Source: CAYSBE01 sp046309355 (GTDB lineage: Bacteria; Bacteroidota; Bacteroidia; UKL13-3). From it: a stretch of 44,327 bases of DNA. Shown in pieces: positions 34,143-42,827 of the stretch. How positions within the stretch are numbered: the first letter of the stretch is position 1; each line of letters opens with the position of its first letter. The notes under the pieces were generated by a model. That model ran no database searches. It was not told where the DNA came from and worked only from the letters and a program-made list of their open reading frames with translations. The stretch lies in contig JBKCPL010000048.1 of assembly GCA_046309355.1 (NCBI GenBank), positions 1-44,327 on the forward strand, in the 5' to 3' direction. A program made the translations under genes and the position numbers.

Positions 34143-35274
34143 TTTCGTAAATGAGAGTATGAAGCAGTGAAGCAATCGTAGCTATTTGCATATCTTTCAT
34201 ACAATGGTTATTGCCGTTGCAAGGTATATGTTCGGTGAGGTGTATACAAGGTGAACATGATTTACCCAAGTAATAAGACAGATGACGTTTGGATTTGTCG
34301 GGTTGTATGCGTTGCACGGGATTAATAGGACCCCATAAACTTACAACCGGTACACCCAGCATGAGAGCAATGTGCAGTGGTGCACTATCAATGCTAATCA
34401 TAGCAGTGCATGAGTGTGAAAGAAAATGGTAGTATTCATAAAATGTGAGCTTTCCGGCAATATGACTAACCGATTCAGAAGTGGCAAAATGTGTTTGTAT
34501 GAATAAATCTAGTTTTGACCTATCGGAGGGTGCACCAGCTAAGATAATTCGGTAGCCCGATTGTGTAAGCAGTGTACATAAGGATTTTAGTTGGCTATCT
34601 GTAAGTTTGCGTAAATGGCCGCCCAGTTCGCTGCATGTATTATTGATTACTACCACATCTCGCTTTGTTGATTGATGTATGTAAGGCGGTTTAAATATTG
34701 AAATATTTTCTACTCCGGCTGCTTTAACCAACTCGGAATAATTCAATGCTACCGGAATAAATTGATTAAAGTAAACGTGGTGTGTATTAATATAATGCCT
34801 GAACTGCACTTTCGACAATTCAAAGCCAAATCGGTTAATAGCCATTGTCCATGCTGAAAATAAGGTAGTGAGTGCCGAATACACCTCAAGGTCAACCACC
34901 CACATTCTGCGCATTTTCCAGCAACGTAACAGATTACTAGCGGATGTAATGAGCATACGACCCATGCTTCGGTCATCTATTTGCCAGATATCATCGAACA
35001 GCTTTAGCGGTGCAATACCTGGTGCCACTTTAACTGATGTGAGTAGAACAAGCTTCGCATTCGGGTATCTTTTTTTTAGGCTGCTGAGTGCATCAGCTGC
35101 CATTAGTACGCTCCCCAGCCCCAAAATTTTAATAATAAGTATGGTTTCGGGTTCACGTTGCAACGTGTGATTGCGTTTTAACAGAACCCCTACCATGCGC
35201 ACCAACCAAACATGCAGTATAACCAGCATTCCTCCGGGGTATTTATCCAGCCATTGTTTTACTCGCAAATTCAT
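34135..35274 (-). CDS. Glycosyltransferase family 9 (heptosyltransferase-like)
   Basis: This 379-aa GT-B enzyme has ILIIKILGLGSVLMAADALSSLKKRYPNAKLVLLT at its start, the ADP-heptose:LPS transferase type N-domain. The C-domain carries MISIDSAPLHIALMLGVPVVSLWGPINPVQRIQP, where the heptosyltransferase D-(S/T)-G-x-x-H pattern appears as DSAPLH. The segment between, INNTCSELGGHLRKL, is the nucleotide side. The start is ATG 35274 or 35298. It couples to the GT-C gene by an 8-nt overlap, suggesting a joint step in envelope polysaccharide or glycan assembly. A cluster of three cysteines (CSPC, CNGNNHC) near the end is unusual for the family core. Confidence 0.85.
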   Translation of the reverse strand: MNLRVKQWLDKYPGGMLVILHVWLVRMVGVLLKRNHTLQREPETILIIKILGLGSVLMAADALSSLKKRYPNAKLVLLTSVKVAPGIAPLKLFDDIWQIDDRSMGRMLITSASNLLRCWKMRRMWVVDLEVYSALTTLFSAWTMAINRFGFELSKVQFRHYINTHHVYFNQFIPVALNYSELVKAAGVENISIFKPPYIHQSTKRDVVVINNTCSELGGHLRKLTDSQLKSLCTLLTQSGYRIILAGAPSDRSKLDLFIQTHFATSESVSHIAGKLTFYEYYHFLSHSCTAMISIDSAPLHIALMLGVPVVSLWGPINPVQRIQPDKSKRHLSYYLGKSCSPCIHLTEHIPCNGNNHCMKDMQIATIASLLHTLIYENV

Positions 35275-35334
35275 TGTGCTCGTCCAAAGTAAGTACATTG
35301 GCAAAATAATTCCACAATCTGCAGTTGCATGTGT

Positions 35335-36054
35335 TTATAAGTCGTATTTCTCCAGCAGCTTCAGCAGCACGTCAAAATCTTTGGGGTAGGGCGCTGCTAC
35401 TGAATAGTTTTTATCGAAACATGCAAACTCCAGTGCGTACGCATGCAGTGCAACTCGTTTTATCATCCCTCCTTCGGTCTCTGTTTTTCCGGTTTTAAAT
35501 TTCTTTTTCAGTTCCGAAAGCATAGGAATTTTTCCTCCGTAAGCTTCATCGGCAACTATAGGAAAATGTATGGCTGCCAGATGTGCACGTATTTGATGCA
35601 GTCTTCCGGTTACAGGCTCGCACAGCAGCAGTGTGTAATGCAAGAAATTTTTAAGTGTGGTAATGCAGGTGACGGCTTGCTTTCCTTCGCGTTTGTCTAC
35701 CCGCGCCAGACCGTTACCGCCTATGGTTAGCGGCAGTTTAATTTCCATGTGCTCGGCTGTTAATTGCCCGGCCACCACTGCATGATAATGCTTAGCTATT
35801 TTTCTGGCTTCAAACAGCATAGCCATTTGCCGGTATGCTTCGTTGTGCTTAGCTACAGCCAGTATGCCCGATGTTTCTTTATCCAGTCGATGGCAAAGTT
35901 GTGCATCGGGTAGATGTTTTCTGACGGCTGCCAACACCGAGATGCCCGGTCGGTTTCGGTCTTCCAGCGAGGAGATGCCTGCCGGTTTGTTTATAAATAA
36001 AAGATGTTCGTCTTCAAATACGCACAGGTCGTTTAGGTCGGGTAATTGTGGCAT
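35335..36054 (-). CDS. RluA-family pseudouridine synthase
   Basis: This 239-aa enzyme converts uridine to pseudouridine in rRNA or tRNA. The catalytic Asp58 lies in HRLDKETSG. Further family motifs are LLFINKPAGI and CEPVTGRLHQIRAHLAAIHFPIVADEAYGG, read in parts. There is no N-terminal S4 domain, which fits RluA/RluC-like small members. A short insertion (about 185-200) is lysine-rich. The htrA gene ends 6 nt upstream on the same strand, so they may be co-transcribed. The target uridine cannot be deduced. Confidence 0.93.
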   Translation of the reverse strand: MPQLPDLNDLCVFEDEHLLFINKPAGISSLEDRNRPGISVLAAVRKHLPDAQLCHRLDKETSGILAVAKHNEAYRQMAMLFEARKIAKHYHAVVAGQLTAEHMEIKLPLTIGGNGLARVDKREGKQAVTCITTLKNFLHYTLLLCEPVTGRLHQIRAHLAAIHFPIVADEAYGGKIPMLSELKKKFKTGKTETEGGMIKRVALHAYALEFACFDKNYSVAAPYPKDFDVLLKLLEKYDL

Positions 36055-36059
36055 GTAGG

Positions 36060-37529
36060 CTAATAGGTATAAAACGAATAAAACCCACGACTACCATTGG
36101 CATTTATACCTTCAATGATTATTTGACCACGTGCCGATTCCAGGTCTTTTATCAGGTCTTCAGCTTGCGTGTATTCTTTTCGGTTAAACGATGTAATGAT
36201 AAACTCTTCGGGAATACCCATGTTGCGGATACGGCCATTGCGGATGTTGGTTATTTTTATTCCCGTACGTATTCCCAGCTTTTCGGCTTCAACTTTGGGT
36301 ACCAATTGAAAATCTGCACCCAGCGTGTTGGATGTTACCGTATGTTTTTTCAAAATGGCTGTATTGCCTTCACGGTTTATGAGTTTAATATAAATATCAG
36401 CAGGTTTGCCACCCCTAATAATTCCAAACTTGATGCGGTCGCCCGGCCTGAAGTAGCTGATTTGTTCGTCAAAAATGGCTTTGCTGTCGATGGGTTTTTC
36501 ATTTACTTTTACAATGATGTCGCCATTTTTTACGCCAGCTTCATCGCTTGGGCCTGAGGGCAATACGTATTGTACGTACACACCAAGATTGTCGTTTACA
36601 TTCAATTTGGCTGCCATAGCTGCATCAATGTCTTTTACATCCAATCCGGTGTAGCCTCGTTGTACCTCGGTAAACTCAATCAAGTCCTTCACAATTTTTT
36701 GAACGATATTGGATGGAATGGCAAAGCCATACCCGTTATACGAACCCGTATTGCTGGCAATGGCAGTATTTATACCTACAAGTTCGCCTTTGGTATTAAC
36801 CAGCGCACCTCCGCTGTTGCCGGGATTGATAGCCGCATCGGTTTGAATAAAAGATTCGATAGGAAAACGGTTGTTCACCACATTAATATTGCGTCCTTTG
36901 GCACTTACAATGCCTGCTGTTACGGTAGAGGTAAGATTGAACGGATTGCCAACAGCCAGAACCCACTCTCCTATTTGTATATCATCGCTGTTTCCGAACA
37001 CGATATGCTGCAAACCTTTGGCTTCAATTTTTATCAGTGCCAGGTCGGTTGAACCATCGGTACCGATGAGCTTCGCTTTGTAGGCCTGTTTGTTGTTATT
37101 CAGCACTACTTCTATCTGGTCGGCATCTTTTACCACGTGCAGGTTTGTAACAATATAGCCATCGTTTGAAATAACCACACCTGAACCCGAACTGGAAACT
37201 GGCCCTCTGCGACCGAAGAAATCCATGTTTGACCAAAAATCGAAAAATGGATCAACATACTGTTGGCGTTGCTGACTAACCGTTTTTATAAACACCACAC
37301 AAGGTGTGGCTGTGGCTGACGCCTTTACCATTTCTGCGCTGCTGCTCATGAGCTGTTTAGTTGAAACAGACTGAACATCTTGTGTGCCTGTGTGCTCTTC
37401 GCTTCGCGGTTGGCTTGTTGCAGTTTGCATCACCACGTGGCGAGGAGTTAGCGTATGAAACAGGTATGCACCGGCTACGCCACTCATCAAACCTGAGGCG
37501 ATGGACATAATCCAGATTTTTTTCATCAT
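36060..37529 (-). CDS. HtrA/DegP-family periplasmic serine protease
   Basis: This 489-aa protease (start ATG 37529, downstream of its promoter; a longer frame to 37574 would begin before the -10 box) degrades misfolded envelope proteins. An N-terminal helix serves as signal or anchor. The triad is His131 in TNLHVVKDAD, Asp162 in GSTDLALIK and Ser239 in NPGNSGGALVN. Two PDZ domains follow (about 285-375 and 385-489), the first with GPSDEAGVKNGDIIVKVN. The second is less typical. A glutamine-rich loop (LA loop) lies at about 85-105. It may be read through into rluA, 6 nt downstream. Confidence 0.95.
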   Translation of the reverse strand: MMKKIWIMSIASGLMSGVAGAYLFHTLTPRHVVMQTATSQPRSEEHTGTQDVQSVSTKQLMSSSAEMVKASATATPCVVFIKTVSQQRQQYVDPFFDFWSNMDFFGRRGPVSSSGSGVVISNDGYIVTNLHVVKDADQIEVVLNNNKQAYKAKLIGTDGSTDLALIKIEAKGLQHIVFGNSDDIQIGEWVLAVGNPFNLTSTVTAGIVSAKGRNINVVNNRFPIESFIQTDAAINPGNSGGALVNTKGELVGINTAIASNTGSYNGYGFAIPSNIVQKIVKDLIEFTEVQRGYTGLDVKDIDAAMAAKLNVNDNLGVYVQYVLPSGPSDEAGVKNGDIIVKVNEKPIDSKAIFDEQISYFRPGDRIKFGIIRGGKPADIYIKLINREGNTAILKKHTVTSNTLGADFQLVPKVEAEKLGIRTGIKITNIRNGRIRNMGIPEEFIITSFNRKEYTQAEDLIKDLESARGQIIIEGINANGSRGFYSFYTY

Positions 37530-37559
37530 AATTCCTAATTTATTGCGTGCTACAATCTG

Positions 37560-37590
37560 CAAAAATAAAGCCAAACGAAGTGCCTGTCAA
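37560..37590 (-). promoter_or_regulatory. Promoter of htrA
   Basis: Minus strand: TTG at 37590-37588, a 20-nt spacer, then TATTTTTG at 37567-37560, a full TAnnTTTG match. Initiation near 37553 supports the ATG at 37529. Confidence 0.75.
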
Positions 37591-37600
37591 CTACCTATAC

Positions 37601-38731
37601 TTATCGGGTATCAACACCGGGAATAACAACACGGGCTTTAACTTTTACCTGAATTACAGGACGCGAAGGGTCGTTTACAAAAATCAACACATCTTTGCTG
37701 ATGTTGCCACGCAGGTCTTTGGCATTGAATTTTATCGTAACAATTCCTGTTTTTCCTTTCTTAATTACATCTTTTGTATAGCTGCCTACGGTGCACCCAC
37801 AAGAGGCTTTTGCCTTACGTATACGCAGGTCGCTTTTGCCTTTATTCGTAATCATAAAATCGCGGCTAACTACTTCACCCAAATACACTTCTCCAAAATC
37901 TACTTCATTTGTTGAGGTAAAAGCTACAGGCGGATTTTTCTTTTCTTTTTCGGTCATTCCCGAAAAGTCCTGGATGATATTAGCCCGCACATTGAGTATT
38001 TTTTGTGGCAGTGTATCGTCACTGGTTTGTATAAATACCTCATCTAATCGGCTGCCGTAATCGTTTACCATCTCGCCATAGTAATACAACATAATATCTG
38101 CCGACTGACCGGGAATAAGCACAGGTGTTTTGGCTACTCCTCGAATGTGATACGGGCCTTTTATGCTGGTGATGTGAAGGTTTTTAGAACTGTTGTTCAA
38201 AATAGTTACTACAGTTGAATCGGTGCGGGAATCCAGTATGCTTGGAAAATTTATATTGTAATCGCTAAAGCGCACATTGCCCTGAACGGAAGGGAAAAGT
38301 GCTAGGTACTCCGAACGCGGATTGATTACCTCACCACTGATGCTTAGGTAAGTAAATTCAGGTTTTCCGTCTGTTCTTACTACTATGGTTCGGTCCATGC
38401 CACCGAGACGATTTTGCGGATCAAATTCGATGGTAATTCCGCCCTGTTCACCTTGCGCAATAGGTGTTTTTTTAAACTCGGCAGCGGTGCAGCCACATCC
38501 CGGATCAACCGAAAGGATAGTAACCGGAAACTGTCCAATATTCCTGTATTTGAACACGTGCTTCACCTTGCCGTCCGATTCGTTGATTTTGCCGAAGTTA
38601 TGGTTGGTAAGGTCAAAAAACAGTGTGCCTTTGTCATCTGGCTTTTTAGCCGGGGCCTGACGTTGTTTGGTTTGTGCGCTGATGTTTGCAGCACAGGTCA
38701 TCCATAATGCTATTGACAAAAAATACTTCAT
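37601..38731 (-). CDS. Secreted protein with two DUF1573 domains
   Basis: This 376-aa exported protein has a signal peptide (MKYFLSIALWMTCAANISAQ). Two DUF1573 domains of Ig-like (ASH/MSP) fold frame it: the first (about 38-130) contains LSVDPGCGCTAAEF, the second (about 270-370) RKAKASCGCTVGSY. Both keep the C-G-C-T signature of the family. The middle section looks like a third beta-sandwich without the cysteines. Copies of this family are common in Bacteroidota secretomes, and a role in protein interaction at the envelope is assumed, not shown. It has its own start region and ends about 70 nt before htrA. Confidence 0.9.
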   Translation of the reverse strand: MKYFLSIALWMTCAANISAQTKQRQAPAKKPDDKGTLFFDLTNHNFGKINESDGKVKHVFKYRNIGQFPVTILSVDPGCGCTAAEFKKTPIAQGEQGGITIEFDPQNRLGGMDRTIVVRTDGKPEFTYLSISGEVINPRSEYLALFPSVQGNVRFSDYNINFPSILDSRTDSTVVTILNNSSKNLHITSIKGPYHIRGVAKTPVLIPGQSADIMLYYYGEMVNDYGSRLDEVFIQTSDDTLPQKILNVRANIIQDFSGMTEKEKKNPPVAFTSTNEVDFGEVYLGEVVSRDFMITNKGKSDLRIRKAKASCGCTVGSYTKDVIKKGKTGIVTIKFNAKDLRGNISKDVLIFVNDPSRPVIQVKVKARVVIPGVDTR

Positions 38732-38796
38732 ACGTGTTTTTTAGTTGTATAGTTGATGTGAAAATTCACAACGGGGTTGCAAATAAGGACAATTGA

Positions 38797-39567
38797 TTAC
38801 ATAATAGCAAAGGAATCAGCATCATTGATTGCAGGGAATTGGGTGCGCCATTCTGTAATATATCTGTATTGTAGTTCCGTTGTCAGCATGTCATGCAGGT
38901 TTGTAGATGTAGTCATTACTTCACCTTTGGGATTAATAACCACTGAATGTCCGCTATGATTTATGCCGTTGGCATCCGTTCCGGTGCGGTTTACGGCCAC
39001 CACGTACACCTGATTTTCGATGGCTCGAGCAACCAGTAAGGCATTCCAATGTGCGGCTCTGCGTTCGGGCCAGTTAGCCACCACCAGCAACACATCGTAG
39101 TCGCGCTGTGTGGTTCTACGCAGCCATACCGGGAAACGCAAGTCGTAGCAGATACACGGCAAAAAACGCCAGTTCTTCCATTCTATTACCTCCGCTGTTT
39201 GGCCGGCTGTGTAGTGTTCGTTTTCAGTACCTATGCTGAAAAGGTGACGCTTGTCGTATATTTTCATCGATCCGTCAGGGTATACCCAGTGCATCCTGTT
39301 GTAAAATTTTCCGTTTTCGGGAGTCATCATACTGGCCGCAATAGCGGCTCCTGTGCTTTTGGCCCATGCTTGCATAGCCGGAAGTCCGGCAGCGTAAGAG
39401 GCTGCCGCAAAATATTCGGGACGCATACTGAAGCCTGTTGTAAACATTTCGGGCAAAACGATGAGGTCGGCCGGCCCGGTAATGGAGCGTATGAGGGCAT
39501 CAAACGCAGCTACATTGGCTTCCGGGTTTTCCCAAATTAACTCGTTTTGTACCAGAACAACCTTCAT
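38797..39567 (-). CDS. Nitrilase-superfamily omega-amidase, YafV-like
   Basis: This 256-aa carbon-nitrogen hydrolase has the catalytic triad Glu40 (VLPEMFTTGF), Lys106 (YDKRHLF) and Cys140 (PCICYDLRFP). The YDKRHLFSIGTENEHYT stretch is characteristic of YafV/Nit2 omega-amidases, which hydrolyse alpha-ketoglutaramate and the ketomethylthiobutyrate-linked amide. The aminotransferase gene ends 1 nt before its start on the same strand. Together they form the glutamine transaminase / omega-amidase pair used in methionine salvage. The substrate is inferred from family and context. Confidence 0.92.
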   Translation of the reverse strand: MKVVLVQNELIWENPEANVAAFDALIRSITGPADLIVLPEMFTTGFSMRPEYFAAASYAAGLPAMQAWAKSTGAAIAASMMTPENGKFYNRMHWVYPDGSMKIYDKRHLFSIGTENEHYTAGQTAEVIEWKNWRFLPCICYDLRFPVWLRRTTQRDYDVLLVVANWPERRAAHWNALLVARAIENQVYVVAVNRTGTDANGINHSGHSVVINPKGEVMTTSTNLHDMLTTELQYRYITEWRTQFPAINDADSFAIM

Positions 39568-39568
39568 G

Positions 39569-40726
39569 TTATTTTACTTTTTGCAATTGTTCGGCAGCTT
39601 TTTCCAGTGTTTCCTTCTCTTTGGCAAAGCAAAAGCGAAGCACCTGATTGTCGGTTTTTTTATGGTAAAACACCGATGTAGGGATGCTGGCAACTTTATA
39701 TTCGCGGGTAAGCCTTACGGCAAAGTCGGTATCTTTCTCCTGGGTTATTTTTTGATAGCCCAGCAATTGAAAATAGGAACCTTCACACGGAAACAGCTTA
39801 AACTTCGAGCCTTTTATCAGTTTCTGAAAATAATCACGTTTGGCTTGGTAAAAAGCCGACAACTCGAGGTAAGCAGTGCGGTCATCCAGAAAATCGGCTA
39901 GCGCATGCTGAATGGGAGTATTAGCACTGAAACACATAAACTGGTGTACTTTTCTAAACTCAACCATCAAATTAGCAGGAGCCACTACATAGCCCATTTT
40001 CCATCCTGTGGTGTGGTACGTTTTGCCAAAGGATGATACAATAATGCTGCGTTCGGCCAAACCCGGATAGCGAGCAACACTCTGATGTTCGAGCCCGTCA
40101 AACAGGATATGCTCATATACCTCATCACTCAAAATAATCACATCCTGATTCTTAACTATTTTTTCCAGTTTCATCATATCCTGCGCATTCAGGGTAATGC
40201 CCGTAGGGTTATGCGGAGTGTTGATGATAATCATTTTGGTTTTGTATGTAATCAGCTTCTTTACTTCGTTCCAGTCTACTTTGTAATCGGGATATTTGAG
40301 TTCTACAAATACCGGACGACCACCGTTTAGCTGAATAGCCGGCACGTAGGAATCATAACACGGCTCGATGATTACTACTTCATCGCCCTCGCCTACAAAG
40401 GCGGTAATGGCTGCATACAGTGCGTGTGTGCCACCCGGTGTTATGGTAATTTCTGTATCAGGGTTGTATACAGCCGAGTATAATGCTTCTGTTTTTTCGG
40501 CAATTTTCTCACGCAGTTTCATTACACCCGGCATAGGTGCATACTGGTTCATGCCTTGATTCATGTAGTGATGTACCAAGTCAATCAATTTTGGTGAGCA
40601 CGAAAAATCAGGGAAACCCTGAGCCAGGTTTATAGCTTTTTGCTCGGCAGCCAGGGCCGACATAACGGTGAAAATAGTGGTGCCTGTTTTGGGCAATTTT
40701 GATTTTACGGTTCCTTTGAACTCCAC
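39569..40726 (-). CDS. Methionine/glutamine aminotransferase, YbdL/KAT-like
   Basis: This 385-aa class I PLP aminotransferase has the cofactor lysine K235 in SSFGKTYHTTGWKMGYV, the PLP-binding NTPHNPTG and ILSDEVYEH, and the substrate Arg near the C-terminus (VLRFCFAKE). The N-terminal SKLPKTGTTIFTVMSALA is typical of YbdL and glutamine transaminase K. The start must be GTG at 40726: a stop lies in frame upstream and no ATG precedes the conserved N-terminus. It leads a two-gene unit with the omega-amidase, transferring an amino group to 4-methylthio-2-oxobutyrate. An 18-bp palindrome lies 31 nt upstream. Confidence 0.94.
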   Translation of the reverse strand: MEFKGTVKSKLPKTGTTIFTVMSALAAEQKAINLAQGFPDFSCSPKLIDLVHHYMNQGMNQYAPMPGVMKLREKIAEKTEALYSAVYNPDTEITITPGGTHALYAAITAFVGEGDEVVIIEPCYDSYVPAIQLNGGRPVFVELKYPDYKVDWNEVKKLITYKTKMIIINTPHNPTGITLNAQDMMKLEKIVKNQDVIILSDEVYEHILFDGLEHQSVARYPGLAERSIIVSSFGKTYHTTGWKMGYVVAPANLMVEFRKVHQFMCFSANTPIQHALADFLDDRTAYLELSAFYQAKRDYFQKLIKGSKFKLFPCEGSYFQLLGYQKITQEKDTDFAVRLTREYKVASIPTSVFYHKKTDNQVLRFCFAKEKETLEKAAEQLQKVK

Positions 40727-40757
40727 ACTAAATGGTATTGAATTGGACGTCTAAATT

Positions 40758-40775
40758 AACCATTTTTAAATGGTT
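40758..40775. promoter_or_regulatory. Operator-like palindrome upstream of the aminotransferase
   Basis: AACCATTT and AAATGGTT are perfect 8-bp arms around TT, 31 nt upstream of the GTG start. Position and symmetry fit a dimeric regulator site. Confidence 0.5.
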
Positions 40776-40863
40776 GATTTAAACAATTCGTAAGATACAT
40801 TTCTTGGCATTGATAATCAAACGATAATTTTAACGCGTATCGTGTAAGGTGCAAATTTTGGTC

Positions 40864-40871
40864 TATCTTCG
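40864..40871 (+). promoter_or_regulatory. -10 box of the ABC-F gene
   Basis: TATCTTCG differs from TAnnTTTG at one base and lies 11 nt before the ATG. No TTTG occurs at the usual distance. Confidence 0.45.
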
Positions 40872-40882
40872 CGGCCGCTTTT

Positions 40883-42823
40883 ATGATAGCAATCAATAAT
40901 CTTTCTTTTGAGTTCGGAGGCCGTTATTTATACCGCCAGGTAAACTGGCACATAAAACCGGGAGAACGTATAGGCCTTATAGGCATGAACGGAACTGGCA
41001 AGTCAACGCTGCTGCGCCTTATAAATGGTGAGTATCAACCCAGTGAAGGGCAGATTTCCAAACCACGAAATCTGACAATCGGTTTTCTAAATCAGGATCA
41101 ACTTTCGTTTCAATCCGACAGTACTATACTGCAGGTAGCCCTTACCGCATTTGAAGAAGCCCTGAAACTGGAGCAGGAAATTGAAGTTATCCTTAAAAAA
41201 ATGGAAACCGATTATTCGGATGAAATTATTCAGCAGTTGAGCGACAAACAAGAAGCCTTTGAGCAACTGGATGGCTATAACCTGCATCATAAAACCGAGA
41301 AAGTTCTGGAAGGTCTGGGATTCACCACCGAACAACTTTCGCAGCCTTACGCTAAATTTTCGGGTGGATGGCGCATGCGGGTAATGCTGGCCAAATTGCT
41401 GCTTCAAAATCCAGACTTACTGATGCTGGATGAGCCAACTAACCACCTTGACTTACCAACCATTGAGTGGCTGGAAGAATACTTGCGCAGCTACGAAGGC
41501 TCGGTTATCGTGGTTTCGCACGACCGTGAGTTTTTAGACCGCATGGTAAATAAAATTGTAGAGGTATCGCTGCAAAAAGTAACCGAATACCCAGGCAATT
41601 ACAGCAACTATCTGGATGCTAAAAGCCTGAGAACAGAACAGCATCAGCGCGAATATGAAAATCAGCAACAGTTTATAAAGCAGCAGGAGGCGCTCATTAA
41701 CCGGTTTAAAGCTAAAGCATCAAAAGCCAGTATGGCACAAAGCCGTGTAAAAATGCTCGACCGCATTGAACGCATAGATGCACCTGAAGATGACAATCGT
41801 GAAATAAAAATTGATTTCCGCATAGGCCAGCAAAGCGGCAAGGTGCTTGTTGAACTGCAACAAGTGGCTAAGCAATTTCCGGATGTAGAAATAGTACGCA
41901 ACGCTAACCGCGAAATAGTGCGTGGCGATAAAATTGCCCTGATTGGTGCCAATGGCAAAGGTAAATCGACCCTGCTGCGCATGATTGCAGGAACTGAATC
42001 ATTTACCGGTACTATAACACGCGGCTACAACGTTCACGAAGCGTTTTATGCGCAGCATCAGTTGGAATCATTGACGCTGGAAAACGAAATACTGGACGAA
42101 ATGCGTGCTTACGGCAACGACCGCACCGACACTGAGCTTCGTACGCTGCTGGGTTGCTTTTTGTTTAATGGCGATGATGTATTTAAAAAAATAAAGGTGC
42201 TGTCGGGTGGCGAAAAAGCACGTGTAGCACTGGCCAGAACATTGCTGGCCGAAGCAAACTTTTTGTTGCTGGATGAACCTACCAATCACCTCGATATCCG
42301 GTCTATTAATATTCTGATACAGGCACTACAACAATATGAAGGAACATTTATAGTAGTAAGCCACGACAGGTATTTCATATCTCAGATAGCCAATAAAGTG
42401 TGGTGGTTGGAAGATCAGGAACTGAAAGAATATCCGGGCACCTATGCCGAATACGATTACTGGCATCACAAACAACTGGAAGCCCGTGAGCAGCAAAATG
42501 CGCTAAAGAATAATGCGGCCAAAAAAGAAAAGTCGGTACAGCAGGCAAAGAAACATGAAACCAAGTCGGATGATTCTGCAGGTGGGGCATCGGTAAAGGA
42601 ACTAACTAAAAGCTTTGAAAAGGCCGAATTGTACGTAGATGAGCTAAAGACAAAATTGGCTAAGTTAGAGCAGGAATTTGCCAACACCAACCACGCACAA
42701 GATGCCACAAAGATGAAAGAATGGCGAAGTGTATACGATGCGCTTAAAACCCAACTGCAAAGTGCAGAGGCCGATTATTCAAAAGCATTTGAATTGCTAA
42801 TGGAAGCGCAGAATAAGAACTGA
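40883..42823 (+). CDS. ABC-F family ATPase (Uup/YheS-like)
   Basis: This 646-aa protein has two ABC domains and no membrane part. The first has Walker A GMNGTGKSTL, signature FSGGWRMR and LLMLDEPTNHLDL. The second has GANGKGKSTL, LSGGEKAR and LLLDEPTNHLDI. A charged interdomain linker (about 240-300) with FKAKASKASMAQSRVKMLDRIERID is the P-site-tRNA interaction motif of the family. A C-terminal coiled coil (about 565-640) follows a lysine-rich hinge, as in Uup. ABC-F proteins relieve stalled ribosomes or resolve branched DNA; which applies here is open. It converges on the M20 gene with 4 nt between stops. Confidence 0.95.
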   Translation: MIAINNLSFEFGGRYLYRQVNWHIKPGERIGLIGMNGTGKSTLLRLINGEYQPSEGQISKPRNLTIGFLNQDQLSFQSDSTILQVALTAFEEALKLEQEIEVILKKMETDYSDEIIQQLSDKQEAFEQLDGYNLHHKTEKVLEGLGFTTEQLSQPYAKFSGGWRMRVMLAKLLLQNPDLLMLDEPTNHLDLPTIEWLEEYLRSYEGSVIVVSHDREFLDRMVNKIVEVSLQKVTEYPGNYSNYLDAKSLRTEQHQREYENQQQFIKQQEALINRFKAKASKASMAQSRVKMLDRIERIDAPEDDNREIKIDFRIGQQSGKVLVELQQVAKQFPDVEIVRNANREIVRGDKIALIGANGKGKSTLLRMIAGTESFTGTITRGYNVHEAFYAQHQLESLTLENEILDEMRAYGNDRTDTELRTLLGCFLFNGDDVFKKIKVLSGGEKARVALARTLLAEANFLLLDEPTNHLDIRSINILIQALQQYEGTFIVVSHDRYFISQIANKVWWLEDQELKEYPGTYAEYDYWHHKQLEAREQQNALKNNAAKKEKSVQQAKKHETKSDDSAGGASVKELTKSFEKAELYVDELKTKLAKLEQEFANTNHAQDATKMKEWRSVYDALKTQLQSAEADYSKAFELLMEAQNKN

Positions 42824-42827
42824 TATA

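Noticed and set aside
40871..40878. GCGGCCGC restriction-site-like octamer before the ABC-F gene
   Set aside because: It is a chance sequence in the leader; nothing suggests a cloning junction.
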